From UBA4479 sp963974935 (GTDB lineage: Bacteria; Pseudomonadota; Alphaproteobacteria; Rhodospirillales; Casp-alpha2): DNA of 64,000 bases. Position 1 is the stretch's first letter, and each line of letters opens with the position of its first letter. Under the pieces are notes generated by a model, which did no database searches, was not told the origin of the DNA, and was given only the letters and a program-made list of their open reading frames with translations. Position numbers and translations under genes: made by a program. The DNA is taken from the NCBI GenBank assembly GCA_963974935.1, contig CAXBEV010000005.1, positions 124,001-188,000 of the forward strand, read 5' to 3'. Shown one piece after another: positions 26,318 to 33,708 of the stretch.

Positions 26318-26739
26318 TGTTGCACCGGCAGGAAATCAAATGCCCCATCCTGATACAGATAGGCAATGCATGGCTCATTCGAAACACACGCAGAAATGTG
26401 CGCCATGCCTTTAGGAATGCTGTAGAACGAACCTGGGCCTATTCTCTGAGTGTTTTCCGGATTTTCTTCGCTAGCGTAGTGGATCATTTCGCCTCGCAAT
26501 ATTACACCATACATATTTGCTGACTTCACATGCGGCGGGCTTACCGTTCCGGCGGGCAACTTGACCAATGCCTGATAAGGTTCTGTGAACCTGTCCCCTT
26601 GCAGGGCAGCAAAAGCTACGCCTTCAGGTGTCGGTTCCCATGCGAAATTGGTTGCGTCTAGCAATGTAATCTGATCAGCACTTGCCAATGCGGGCACTAA
26701 AAGCGTTCCGATAATTGAGGCTAAGAAGAGTTGTTTCAT
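26314..26739 (-). CDS. Exported cupin-domain protein
   Basis: A 141-residue protein with a signal peptide (cut after ALASA, about residue 21) and a cupin fold: KLPAGTVSPPHVKSANMYGVILRGEM, then GPGSFYSIPKGMAHIS. It resembles the DUF4437 cupins. His61 and other residues could bind a metal. It is first in the cassette, with arsR overlapping by 4 bases. The ligand is unknown. Confidence 0.82.
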   Translation of the reverse strand: MKQLFLASIIGTLLVPALASADQITLLDATNFAWEPTPEGVAFAALQGDRFTEPYQALVKLPAGTVSPPHVKSANMYGVILRGEMIHYASEENPENTQRIGPGSFYSIPKGMAHISACVSNEPCIAYLYQDGAFDFLPVQQ

Positions 26740-26754
26740 TTTGATCCCTTAGTA

Positions 26755-26768
26755 ATACCGTTTGGTAT
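26755..26768. promoter_or_regulatory. Operator-like palindrome 1 of the cupin-arsR cassette
   Basis: ATACC-GTTT-GGTAT is an inverted repeat covering the predicted transcription start. Its centre is 25 bases from the second, near-identical palindrome. It is probably a binding site for the ArsR protein of the cassette; a TetR-type regulator elsewhere is possible. Confidence 0.6.
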
Positions 26769-26771
26769 CTC

Positions 26772-26801
26772 TTAATATGAAACCATACGGTATTATGTCA
26801 A
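26772..26801 (-). promoter_or_regulatory. Promoter of the cupin-arsR-SRPBCC cassette
   Basis: On the minus strand a perfect TTGACA (26801-26796) is followed by an 18-base spacer and TATTAA (26777-26772), or a 17-base spacer and ATATTA. One palindrome lies inside the spacer and the other over the start site, an arrangement suited to tight repression. Confidence 0.7.
26780..26793. promoter_or_regulatory. Operator-like palindrome 2 of the cupin-arsR cassette
   Basis: AAACC-ATAC-GGTAT (reverse strand ATACC-GTAT-GGTTT) sits between the -35 and -10 boxes. With the copy at 26755-26768 it forms a larger inverted repeat whose 13-base arms differ at one position. Confidence 0.6.
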
Positions 26802-26842
26802 GCCTAAGGTTGTTTTTTTTATCGTGACGGACGTTAGGTCGC

Positions 26843-26946
26843 GCCGGCGCCGTCGCGCTTGATGGGCGCGCACCCGGCGTTGATTCGAGATGGCGGACGA
26901 CGTTCGAGTTGGGTTTTCTGACGAGGTAAAAGCGGCATTGAAATAA
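26843..26946 (+). pseudogene. Decayed fragment of the ArsC-like gene 3' end
   Basis: The stretch aligns with 25405-25520, the last third of the ArsC-like gene: shared pieces include GGCGCCGTCGCGC, CCGGCGTTGAT, GGCGGACG and AAAGCGGC, ending in TTGAAATAA against CTGAAATAG. It has an extra T that breaks the frame and a short internal deletion, and no start. The two copies are in the same orientation and bracket the cupin-arsR-SRPBCC cassette, suggesting that the cassette entered by an event that duplicated this end. Confidence 0.7.
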
Positions 26947-26968
26947 TCACCGCATGTCCCGCGCCTCC

Positions 26969-27066
26969 GCGTCATCCTGAACTTGATTCAGGATCTACGC
27001 TCCGTCACGCACGGCACTGCCGGTATGCGCGCCACCGTGGGTCCTGAATCAAGTTCAGGATGACGC
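26969..27066. repeat. Nested palindromic repeat, family B, copy 1
   Basis: GCGTCATCCTGAACTTGATT and its reverse complement bound the element, each arm being itself a hairpin (ATCCTGAA/TTCAGGAT). A second copy is at 63135-63232. It fills much of the gap between the ArsC-like fragment and the rhodanese gene. The remaining bases to 27145 show nothing recognisable. Confidence 0.85.
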
Positions 27067-27145
27067 GGGGGAGAGGGTGTGCTGACGCAGAAGTGGCGCA
27101 ATACCGTGGTCCAGGGGCCTCTTGTCTGTGAAGCGGGCTTTCTCT

Positions 27146-27469
27146 CTACAAATGCAAAGGCCCGCTCGCATGCAGCCACGCCTCAAGACCGCCACGTAGA
27201 TAATACGCGTCATGTCCTTCGGCGCGCAGCGTCGCCACCGCGCTCTGGCTGACCGCGTGACCGTGCACGCAATAGCAGACCACAGGGGCGTCGCCGGGCA
27301 ATGTCTTGGCCCAGGTCGCGACCTGATCGTGCGCGTGCCAGACGGCGCCTCGGATCATCGCAGGCTCGGCCTCGACCGCAGGCTTTTTGCGGACGTCGAC
27401 AAGGGTGACCGGCGCATTAAATTTCAACAAGGCTTCGAGTTCGGTGACGTCAATGAGGTGAAGGCTCAT
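27146..27469 (-). CDS. Single-domain rhodanese-like protein
   Basis: A 107-residue rhodanese domain: LIDVTELEALL, VTLVDVRKKPAVE, and the active loop VVCYCVHGHAVSQ with Cys65 and Cys67 (the second at the usual catalytic position), then GHDAYYLRGGLEAW. It may transfer sulfane sulfur or act in stress. It lies 50 bases downstream of the chromate transporter gene on the same strand; rhodanese domains often accompany chromate transporters. Confidence 0.88.
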   Translation of the reverse strand: MSLHLIDVTELEALLKFNAPVTLVDVRKKPAVEAEPAMIRGAVWHAHDQVATWAKTLPGDAPVVCYCVHGHAVSQSAVATLRAEGHDAYYLRGGLEAWLHASGPLHL

Positions 27470-27519
27470 GATTAACTCCCAGCGGTTCTGTGGCGCGAAC
27501 GCACATCAGACCAGAAAAA

Positions 27520-28818
27520 TTAAAATATGAAAAAGCGGGCGAGGCCGAACAGTGCGCCGAGTGCAACCATCAGCGGAATGCTGACTCTGCCGCTGATCAG
27601 CAACGCCAAGGCGACGGCGGCAGCGGTGACATCGATCCACGCGATCTCGCCGCCCGCATCGATAAACGCAGCGCGCCCCAAAAAGATGCCGAGGCTCAAG
27701 ATCACGCCGACGACGGCGGCGGTGATGGCGCTGAGCGCATTGCGCGCCCAGGCGAAGCGCTGAATGCTTTCCACATACGGCGCGCCGGCGATGATCAGAT
27801 ACAGCGACGGCAAAAACGTGACATAGGCTGTGACCAGCGCTGTGAGCACGCCCATCATTCCGCCGCTTGTCGACCATCCGGCGAAAAAACCGACGTAGAC
27901 GGTGACCAAAATCAGCGGGCCGGGTGTGGTTTCAGCCAACGCCAAGCCGTCGATCATTTCGGCGCCCGAAAGCCAGCCGTAAGTGTTGACGCCTGCATCT
28001 GCGACATAAGGCAGCACCGCATACGCACCGCCGAAGGTGACGAACGCCGCCGTTGTGAAAAGGTTGATGACATCCAAAAACGGCTGGGTGCCGAACAGCG
28101 CGACCATCAGCGCACTCGGTCCGGCCCAAAGCGCTGCGAAGATCAGGCTGGTCTTGATGAAATTGCCGAGCCCGCTGCCGGGGGCAGTTTGCCCCATGAC
28201 TTCTGCGGCATTGTCCGGGCCGTGCCCGTGCGCAAGGGCGTTCGGCATAACCTTGGCAACAAGGATGCCGATCAGGCCGGCGCCTAACACCACGACCGGG
28301 AACGGCACATCGCCGAACTGCAAGGCCGCGAATGAGGCAATGGCGAGGGCGAGGGCGACCGAGCCCTTGCAGGTTTTGCTGCCGATCCGATACACAGCCG
28401 CGATGACAATGGCGACGACCACAGGCTTGATGCCGTCCAAGACTGCGGCGACCGCACCTTGGTCACCGAACTTGGCGGCAATCCACGCCAGCGCGATCAT
28501 TAGAACCATGCCCGGGAGTACGAACATCGTGCCTGCGAACACAGCGCCTTTGACACCGTGCAGGCGCCAGCCGATATAGGCGGCGAGTTGTTGGGCTTCG
28601 GGGCCGGGCAGCATCATCGCGTAATTGAGGCCACGCAAAAATGCGCCTTGGCCGATCCAGCGGCGCTTATCGACGCATTCGGTCTGCATCATCGCGATCT
28701 GACCAGCAGGGCCGCCGAAGCTTATGAAGCCAAGCTTGATCCAATACGCGGCGGCTTCGCGAAATGTCGGCGTATGTGTGGAATCGGTATTCTCTGAGGT
28801 CGTTGAAGGGTTTGTCAT
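27520..28818 (-). CDS. chrA: Chromate transporter, two-domain ChrA
   Basis: The 432-residue protein carries two homologous CHR domains. The first has FISFGGPAGQIAMMQTE, LNYAMMLPGPEAQQLA and GLRLHG-like GWRLHG; the second has FVTFGGAYAVLPYV and DGLALAETTPGPLIL. About ten to twelve TM helices are visible. ChrA-type proteins export chromate by exchange or proton coupling. The longest frame starts at TTG 28827; ATG 28818 has GGAGGA nine bases upstream. It is divergent from the bufferin operon across 290 bases. Confidence 0.92.
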   Translation of the reverse strand: MTNPSTTSENTDSTHTPTFREAAAYWIKLGFISFGGPAGQIAMMQTECVDKRRWIGQGAFLRGLNYAMMLPGPEAQQLAAYIGWRLHGVKGAVFAGTMFVLPGMVLMIALAWIAAKFGDQGAVAAVLDGIKPVVVAIVIAAVYRIGSKTCKGSVALALAIASFAALQFGDVPFPVVVLGAGLIGILVAKVMPNALAHGHGPDNAAEVMGQTAPGSGLGNFIKTSLIFAALWAGPSALMVALFGTQPFLDVINLFTTAAFVTFGGAYAVLPYVADAGVNTYGWLSGAEMIDGLALAETTPGPLILVTVYVGFFAGWSTSGGMMGVLTALVTAYVTFLPSLYLIIAGAPYVESIQRFAWARNALSAITAAVVGVILSLGIFLGRAAFIDAGGEIAWIDVTAAAVALALLISGRVSIPLMVALGALFGLARFFIF

Positions 28819-29108
28819 ATCGTCCAATCCTCCGTCTTCGACTGTGCCGAAAAGACAGGCTATGGCAGCACTTGGACGATACGCGTCTACTACAAAACCG
28901 TAGCCGGGCGACTGCCGAATGCCCGATGTCGTGGTTATAAGGCATATGCATCCGGTTTGACCAGCGGCGATATTATGACATGCTCTTCACACAAACGTGA
29001 GACCCCGTTAGGGCAACGTGACACGACTTGGCGGGCGTAGCCGTTATGATTTGATCGTCGATCATTCATGTTCGACGCAGGGATTCATATTTTTTAGGGA
29101 GACGTTAT

Positions 29109-29375
29109 ATGTCCATTCAAAAGAAAACCATTGGCGCTACGCTCGCCACCGCAGCCGCTGCCATGTTCATTGCAGGCGCTGCCATGACCGGCGCGCCGAG
29201 CGTTGCGCACGCTGACGTCAAATGTGCCGGGATCAACTCGTGCAAAGGCACCGGTTCTTGCGCCAGCGCGAGCAATGCCTGCAAAGGCCAGAACACGTGC
29301 AAAGGTCAGGGCTGGGTGACATCGGAATCCGCTTCCGATTGCACCAGCAAAGGCGGCGCGGTCATTAAAGGCTGA
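29109..29375 (+). CDS. bufA2: Bufferin precursor peptide, BufA2-like
   Basis: An 88-residue peptide with a signal sequence (cut after VAHA, residue 35) and a Cys-rich mature part: Cys39, 45, 51, 58, 64 and 78, in the pattern CAGINSCKGTGSC and CKGQNTCKGQG. This six-cysteine pattern belongs to the Buf_6/12 group of bufferins, exported copper-binding peptides whose cysteines are modified by a DUF692 (MNIO) enzyme. That enzyme and its partner follow directly. AGGGAG precedes the ATG. Confidence 0.88.
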   Translation: MSIQKKTIGATLATAAAAMFIAGAAMTGAPSVAHADVKCAGINSCKGTGSCASASNACKGQNTCKGQGWVTSESASDCTSKGGAVIKG

Positions 29376-29405
29376 TTTCAGCCTTTACGTAGGTTACCAT
29401 GATGC

Positions 29406-29431
29406 GGAGGGCTTGGGGTTCCAAGCCCTCC
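29406..29431 (+). other. Stem-loop between bufA2 and bufB
   Basis: GGAGGGCTTGG and CCAAGCCCTCC form a perfect 11-bp stem with a GGTT loop, then GTTTCGGTTT. It lies between the peptide gene and its maturation gene. A partial terminator or 3' stabiliser here would give more peptide than enzyme; this is inferred. Confidence 0.65.
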
Positions 29432-29453
29432 GTTTCGGTTTAGGAGACAACAC

Positions 29454-30284
29454 GTGCGTGACCTCGCCGGCTTTGGTCTGGGTCTCAGGCCGCAGCATTT
29501 CCCGAGTATCTTAGGCGACGACCCCGATGCCTGCGATGGTGTCGATTGGTTCGAGATCATTTCGGAAAACTTCATCAGCGTCGGTGGCCCGCCGCTGCGC
29601 AACATGCGTGCGGTCGCGGAAAAATTTCCCATCGTCATGCATGGCGTGTCGATGTCGATTGGCTCCGTCGATCCGTTGGACATTGAATATCTGGCCGGCC
29701 TCAAAGCGCTTGCCGATGTGGTGCAGCCTAAATTAATTTCCGATCATCTTTGCTGGACCGGTGCGCACGGCCATAACATGCACGACCTTTTGCCGTTGCC
29801 GATGACCGAAGCGACGGTGGATCATGTCGCCGCCCGAGTGCGCCAAGTCCAAGAGACGCTGGGCCGGCAAATCCTTTTAGAAAACACCTCAACGTACGTC
29901 ACCTTTGCCGAAGATGAGATGACGGAATGGGCATTCTTGTCCGAGATATGCGCCCGTGCGGATTGCGGTATCTTGTTGGATGTAAATAATATTTTTGTCT
30001 CGGCTTTCAATCACGGCTTTGCCGCATCAGACTATCTGGCCGGCATCCCGGCGAACCGGGTGCAGCAAATCCATTTGGCAGGGCACGAGCACAACGGCGA
30101 TCACATCATCGACACCCACGACCAGCCGGTGCCGACAGATGTGATGGCGTTGTACGAATCTGCGTTGGCGCATGTCGGTCCGGTACCGACAATGATCGAG
30201 CGTGACGGTAACATTCCGCCGTTCGCCGAACTGGTCGCAGAGCTGAAAGGCGTACGCGCCGCTGCGGATCGGGCGTTGTCATGA
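29454..30284 (+). CDS. bufB: Multinuclear iron oxidase (MNIO, DUF692), BufB-like
   Basis: A 276-residue TIM-barrel enzyme: GLGLRPQHF, DWFEIISENFI, HGVSMSIGS, SDHLCWTG, HDLLPLP, LLENTSTYV, DVNNIFVS, HLAGHEHNG, THDQPV and ERDGN. The His, Asp, Glu and Asn residues are those expected to hold the iron atoms. In bufferin systems the enzyme converts cysteines of the precursor into thiooxazole groups. The start is GTG at 29454 behind AGGAGA. bufC overlaps its stop by 4 bases. Confidence 0.93.
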   Translation: MRDLAGFGLGLRPQHFPSILGDDPDACDGVDWFEIISENFISVGGPPLRNMRAVAEKFPIVMHGVSMSIGSVDPLDIEYLAGLKALADVVQPKLISDHLCWTGAHGHNMHDLLPLPMTEATVDHVAARVRQVQETLGRQILLENTSTYVTFAEDEMTEWAFLSEICARADCGILLDVNNIFVSAFNHGFAASDYLAGIPANRVQQIHLAGHEHNGDHIIDTHDQPVPTDVMALYESALAHVGPVPTMIERDGNIPPFAELVAELKGVRAAADRALS

Positions 30285-31075
30285 CGACACCGCTCGGTGA
30301 TCTACAAAAGAAATTTCAAGATCGTTTGCTGCTCGGGGACGACGCGGTCGATCCGCTTTTGGCGAACGGCGGACCGTTTATGAAGGTTTATGATTACGCA
30401 TACCGCGCCCGCCTGATCGAGGTGATGGGCGAAGACTTCGAAGGCCTGCACACGCTGTTGGGCGACGAACAATTTGCCGATGTGGTGGTGAGCTATGTGA
30501 ATGCACATCCGCCCCACGAACGTTCGATTCGTTGGCTCGGCAAGCATCTTGCGGCGTGGCTTGCGGAGGCTCCGGCCTGGGCGAAGCAACCGATGATCGC
30601 CGACATGGCGGCGTTCGAGTGGATGTTGGGGCTCAGCTTCGATGCACCTGACGAAACCCCGTTGCAGACCAGCGCTATGACCAAAGTGCCCCCCGAGGCC
30701 TGGCCGATGCTGACCTTCACCTTCCATCCGTCGCTGAATACGGCGCTGTTGTCTCACGATGTGGCCCCCTTCCAACGCGCCGCCGTCAACGAAGATGAGG
30801 AGCCGGATTCTGCCCCCGCGCCCTTTGCAGAGCCCATCACCTGGGCCGCCTGGCGCGATCCAAAAACCATGATAGTCACCTACCGTGCCCTAGATATTGA
30901 TGAAGCTGCGATGCTGCATGCGGCGTCGACTGGACAAACATTTGATGCGCTTTGTGAAGTCATCGCCGACCTCAGCGACACCGACGACGCGGCTGTCCGG
31001 GCGGCATCGATTCTTAGAACCTGGCTCGACTGTGGCTGGATCGTCGGCTTAGACGGCGAAGGGATGAGTTGGTAG
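30281..31075 (+). CDS. bufC: Bufferin maturation partner, DUF2063, BufC-like
   Basis: The 264-residue protein begins with the DUF2063 region: LGDLQKKFQDRLL, KVYDYAYRARLIEVMGEDFEGLHTLLGDEQF, AYVNAHPP-like SYVNAHPPHERSIRWLG. This family is the partner of MNIO enzymes and is thought to present the precursor peptide. ATGA overlap couples it to bufB. A DoxX-type fourth gene, often present in such operons, is absent; the next gene is on the other strand. Confidence 0.9.
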   Translation: MTTPLGDLQKKFQDRLLLGDDAVDPLLANGGPFMKVYDYAYRARLIEVMGEDFEGLHTLLGDEQFADVVVSYVNAHPPHERSIRWLGKHLAAWLAEAPAWAKQPMIADMAAFEWMLGLSFDAPDETPLQTSAMTKVPPEAWPMLTFTFHPSLNTALLSHDVAPFQRAAVNEDEEPDSAPAPFAEPITWAAWRDPKTMIVTYRALDIDEAAMLHAASTGQTFDALCEVIADLSDTDDAAVRAASILRTWLDCGWIVGLDGEGMSW

Positions 31076-31096
31076 TGGGTTTGGTCATTGGCCATC

Positions 31097-31159
31097 CGTC
31101 ATTCCCGCGCAGGCGGGAATCCATCGTTGGCATGGACCCCCGCTTGCGCGAGGGTGACG
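31097..31159. repeat. Palindromic intergenic repeat, family C
   Basis: CGTCATTCCCGCG with an internal CCCGCGCAGGCGGG hairpin, then an imperfect right arm TGGACCCCCGCTTGCGCG...GTGACG. It lies between the convergent bufC and FAD oxidase genes. Single copy in this window; elements of this look are widespread in proteobacteria. Confidence 0.65.
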
Positions 31160-31189
31160 CCGGGCTGCGCATGCCGCACGAGACGGCCC

Positions 31190-32596
31190 CTAAAGCACCT
31201 TACCCGGGTTCATGATGCCGGTCGGATCAATCGCCGCTTTCACCTTGCGCATCAGATCAATCTCGACAGCCGGGGTATAACGGATCAACTCGTCGCGCTT
31301 GAGTTTACCGACGCCGTGTTCGGCGGAAAAACTGCCGCCCAATTCGAAAACCAAATCGTTGAGCGGGTCGGTCACGTCGTGCCACTTGGCCATGAAGGCG
31401 TCTTTGCTCATGTCGGCGGGCTGGGTCAGGTTGTAGTGCAAGTTGCCGTCGCCGATGTGGCCAAATGTCATCGGGCGAATGCCGGGCACGATGTCTTCGA
31501 TCAGCGCGTCGGCCTTTTCCAGATAGGTGGCCATCAGCGAGACCGGGATCGAGATATCGTTTTTGATTGAGCCGCCCTCGTAGCCCTGGGCTTCGGGGAT
31601 GGTTTCGCGGATATGCCAAAGTTCGTGCATTTGCTGGCCGGATTCGGCGAACACCGCATCTTCGACTTCACCGCCTTCAAAGGCGGCTTCCAAGAAATTT
31701 TCCATGGCGCTGCGCAGATCATTGCCGGCGCGAGGCGAAGTCAGTTCCATCAGCACATAGGCCGCGTGTTTGTCGTTAAATGGATCGCGGACGCCTTCGG
31801 TGTGCTTGCAGGTAACGGCCAAGCTTTCGCGGTTCATGTATTCGAACGCGGTCAGCGCATCGCCGACGGCGCCGGACGCACGCGCAAAAAGTTTGATCAC
31901 GTTGTCGACGCCGTTGAGTGCGATCAGCACGGTTTGGCGCTGCCGCGGTTTTGGAAACAATTTCAAAACCGCGGCCGTAATGATGCCGAGCGTGCCTTCG
32001 GCACCCATAAACAAATGTTTGAGCTCAAACCCGGTGTTATCCTTACGGAGTCCGCGAAGCCCGTTCCATACCTCACCCGAAGGCAGTACGACTTCGAGTC
32101 CCAGCACCAGATCGCGGGCATTGCCGTAGCGCAACACATTGGTACCGCCGGCATTGGTCGACAAGTTGCCGCCGATCCGGCAACTGCCTTCGGCGGCCAA
32201 GCTGAGCGGGAACAAGCGGTCGGCCTCATCGGCGGCTTTTTGGATATCGGCCAAGATGCAGCCCGCCCCCACGGTCATGGTGCTGTTGACGGGGTCGATG
32301 TTAAAAATGCTGTTGAGTCGCTCGGTCGAGATGATGATTTCATCTTCGGCAATGCCGCCGCCGACCAGTCCGGTATTGCCGCCCAAAGGCACTACGCCGA
32401 TGCCGGCATCGGCACATATTTTGACCACCGCGCCGCATTCGGCAGCATCTTTCGGCCGGGCCACGAACGTCGCATGCCCGGTATAATGACCGCGCCATTC
32501 GGTGTTGTAGGCATGGAGTTGCGCCGCCTCTTCAACGACGCCAGCGTCGCCAAGAAGGTCGCGGATTTTTTGTAAGGCGGTGTCTCGATTGCTCAT
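31190..32596 (-). CDS. FAD-linked oxidase (D-2-hydroxyacid dehydrogenase type)
   Basis: A 468-residue flavoprotein with the FAD-binding loop VVPLGGNTGLVGGG, RIGGNLSTNAGGTNVLRYGN, and the C-terminal metal site HIGDGNLHYNL and EHGVGKLKRDEL. It belongs with D-lactate, glycolate oxidase GlcD and D-2-hydroxyglutarate dehydrogenases. It stands alone without GlcE/GlcF or Fe-S partners, which favours D-2-hydroxyglutarate or D-lactate as substrate. The exact substrate cannot be read. Confidence 0.85.
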   Translation of the reverse strand: MSNRDTALQKIRDLLGDAGVVEEAAQLHAYNTEWRGHYTGHATFVARPKDAAECGAVVKICADAGIGVVPLGGNTGLVGGGIAEDEIIISTERLNSIFNIDPVNSTMTVGAGCILADIQKAADEADRLFPLSLAAEGSCRIGGNLSTNAGGTNVLRYGNARDLVLGLEVVLPSGEVWNGLRGLRKDNTGFELKHLFMGAEGTLGIITAAVLKLFPKPRQRQTVLIALNGVDNVIKLFARASGAVGDALTAFEYMNRESLAVTCKHTEGVRDPFNDKHAAYVLMELTSPRAGNDLRSAMENFLEAAFEGGEVEDAVFAESGQQMHELWHIRETIPEAQGYEGGSIKNDISIPVSLMATYLEKADALIEDIVPGIRPMTFGHIGDGNLHYNLTQPADMSKDAFMAKWHDVTDPLNDLVFELGGSFSAEHGVGKLKRDELIRYTPAVEIDLMRKVKAAIDPTGIMNPGKVL

Positions 32597-32654
32597 GCGC
32601 GGATATTGGCGTCCGCGCCCAGGTTATTCAAGGTCAAGGTGCGAGGTGGGCTTT

Positions 32655-32743
32655 GGGGAGGTCCCGGATACGGCTGCGCCGTTCCGAGATGACGATCTTT
32701 TTGAACTCGTCATCCCGGACGCGCAGCGATCCGGGATCTCCCC
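32655..32743. repeat. Nested palindromic repeat, family A, copy 2
   Basis: Arms GGGGAGGTCCCGG and CCGGGATCTCCCC with inner CCGAGATGACGA and CGTCATCCCGG. It ends 3 bases from the stop of the Sua5 gene. Confidence 0.85.
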
Positions 32744-32745
32744 CG

Positions 32746-33705
32746 TCACCGCGTGACAGCCCGCCGCAACCGGTCATTGATCGCGCGGCCAAGGCCGATG
32801 TCTGGGATCGGCGCGATGGCAATGCCGGTGACATCGGATCGATCCAGGACGTGCAGCATATCGAACAGATTGGCGGCGGCCTCGTTCACATCACCGTCGA
32901 CGCTGAGATTAAGGCCGCCCGGAACGAACACATCGGCAAAGCCCAAGAATCCCTCGCCGGGTCGCGGCGCTTCGGCATTGATGCGGAGCGGCAGTGTCGG
33001 TGCGTAGTGGCGGCTGAGCATGCCTGGTGATTTCGGGGCGGTGTCGTCGCTCCCCGCGATCAAGAGGGGACCGATCGCGGCTTCGATGTCCTCGGCGGCT
33101 AAGCCGCCGGGGCGGAGCAGGGTGGCGGCATTGGACGTCAGATCAATCACGGTGGATTCCAAGCCGACCCCACACGCGCCGCCGTCCAAAATCAACGCGG
33201 GCCCACCTTCGTCCGGGCCGGGGAGGGAGGCTTGCACGTGCTGCGCTCGGGTCGGGCTCATGGCGCCGGAGCGGTTGGCGCTGGGCGCTGCAATCGGTAC
33301 GCCGGCGGCAGCGATGAAGTCCCGGGCCATGGGGGCCGACGGCACTCGGACCGCGATGCTGTCGAGCCCTGCGGTGGTGAGCTGTGCGACCGGGCACGCC
33401 GAGGTCTTCGGCAACACCAACGTCAGCGGGCCGGGCCAGAATTTGGCAGCCAAGGCATCCGCGCGTGCGTCCATGATGCCGAGCTTGGCGGCATCCGCCG
33501 TTTCCGCAACGTGCGAGATCAGCGGGTTGAAGCTGGGCCGTCCTTTGGCCGCAAAGATCGCGGCGACGGCGTCCGCATTGGTCGCATCACCACCGAGCCC
33601 GTAAACCGTTTCGGTGGCGAACGCGACCAGTTGCCCGTCCCGGATCATCGCGGCCGCATCTTTGATGGCGGCGGCGTCCATGGGTCGGATCGGCGAACGG
33701 GTCAT
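32746..33705 (-). CDS. tsaC: L-threonylcarbamoyladenylate synthase (Sua5 type)
   Basis: Makes threonylcarbamoyl-AMP for the t6A modification of ANN-decoding tRNAs. The N-terminal YrdC domain has ATETVYGLGGDATN, KGRPSFNPLISH, VRVPSAP and SANRSG. At 319 residues it carries the extra C-terminal Sua5 domain (SPGMLSRHYAPTLPL), so it is the long Sua5 form rather than short E. coli TsaC. It starts 3 bases after cysQ on the same strand. Confidence 0.94.
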   Translation of the reverse strand: MTRSPIRPMDAAAIKDAAAMIRDGQLVAFATETVYGLGGDATNADAVAAIFAAKGRPSFNPLISHVAETADAAKLGIMDARADALAAKFWPGPLTLVLPKTSACPVAQLTTAGLDSIAVRVPSAPMARDFIAAAGVPIAAPSANRSGAMSPTRAQHVQASLPGPDEGGPALILDGGACGVGLESTVIDLTSNAATLLRPGGLAAEDIEAAIGPLLIAGSDDTAPKSPGMLSRHYAPTLPLRINAEAPRPGEGFLGFADVFVPGGLNLSVDGDVNEAAANLFDMLHVLDRSDVTGIAIAPIPDIGLGRAINDRLRRAVTR

Positions 33706-33708
33706 GGC

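Noticed and set aside
26969..27066. Possible CRISPR-like repeat pair
   Set aside because: The two arms are inverted rather than direct and enclose a single unique centre, so it is a palindromic element.
29006..29042. ECF-sigma-like promoter (GGCAAC ... CGTAG) before bufA2
   Set aside because: The match is short and the spacing does not fit well; I could not support it over chance.
31613..32575. A 320-codon frame opposite the FAD oxidase
   Set aside because: It is antisense to conserved flavoprotein motifs, as expected for GC-rich DNA with strong third-position bias.
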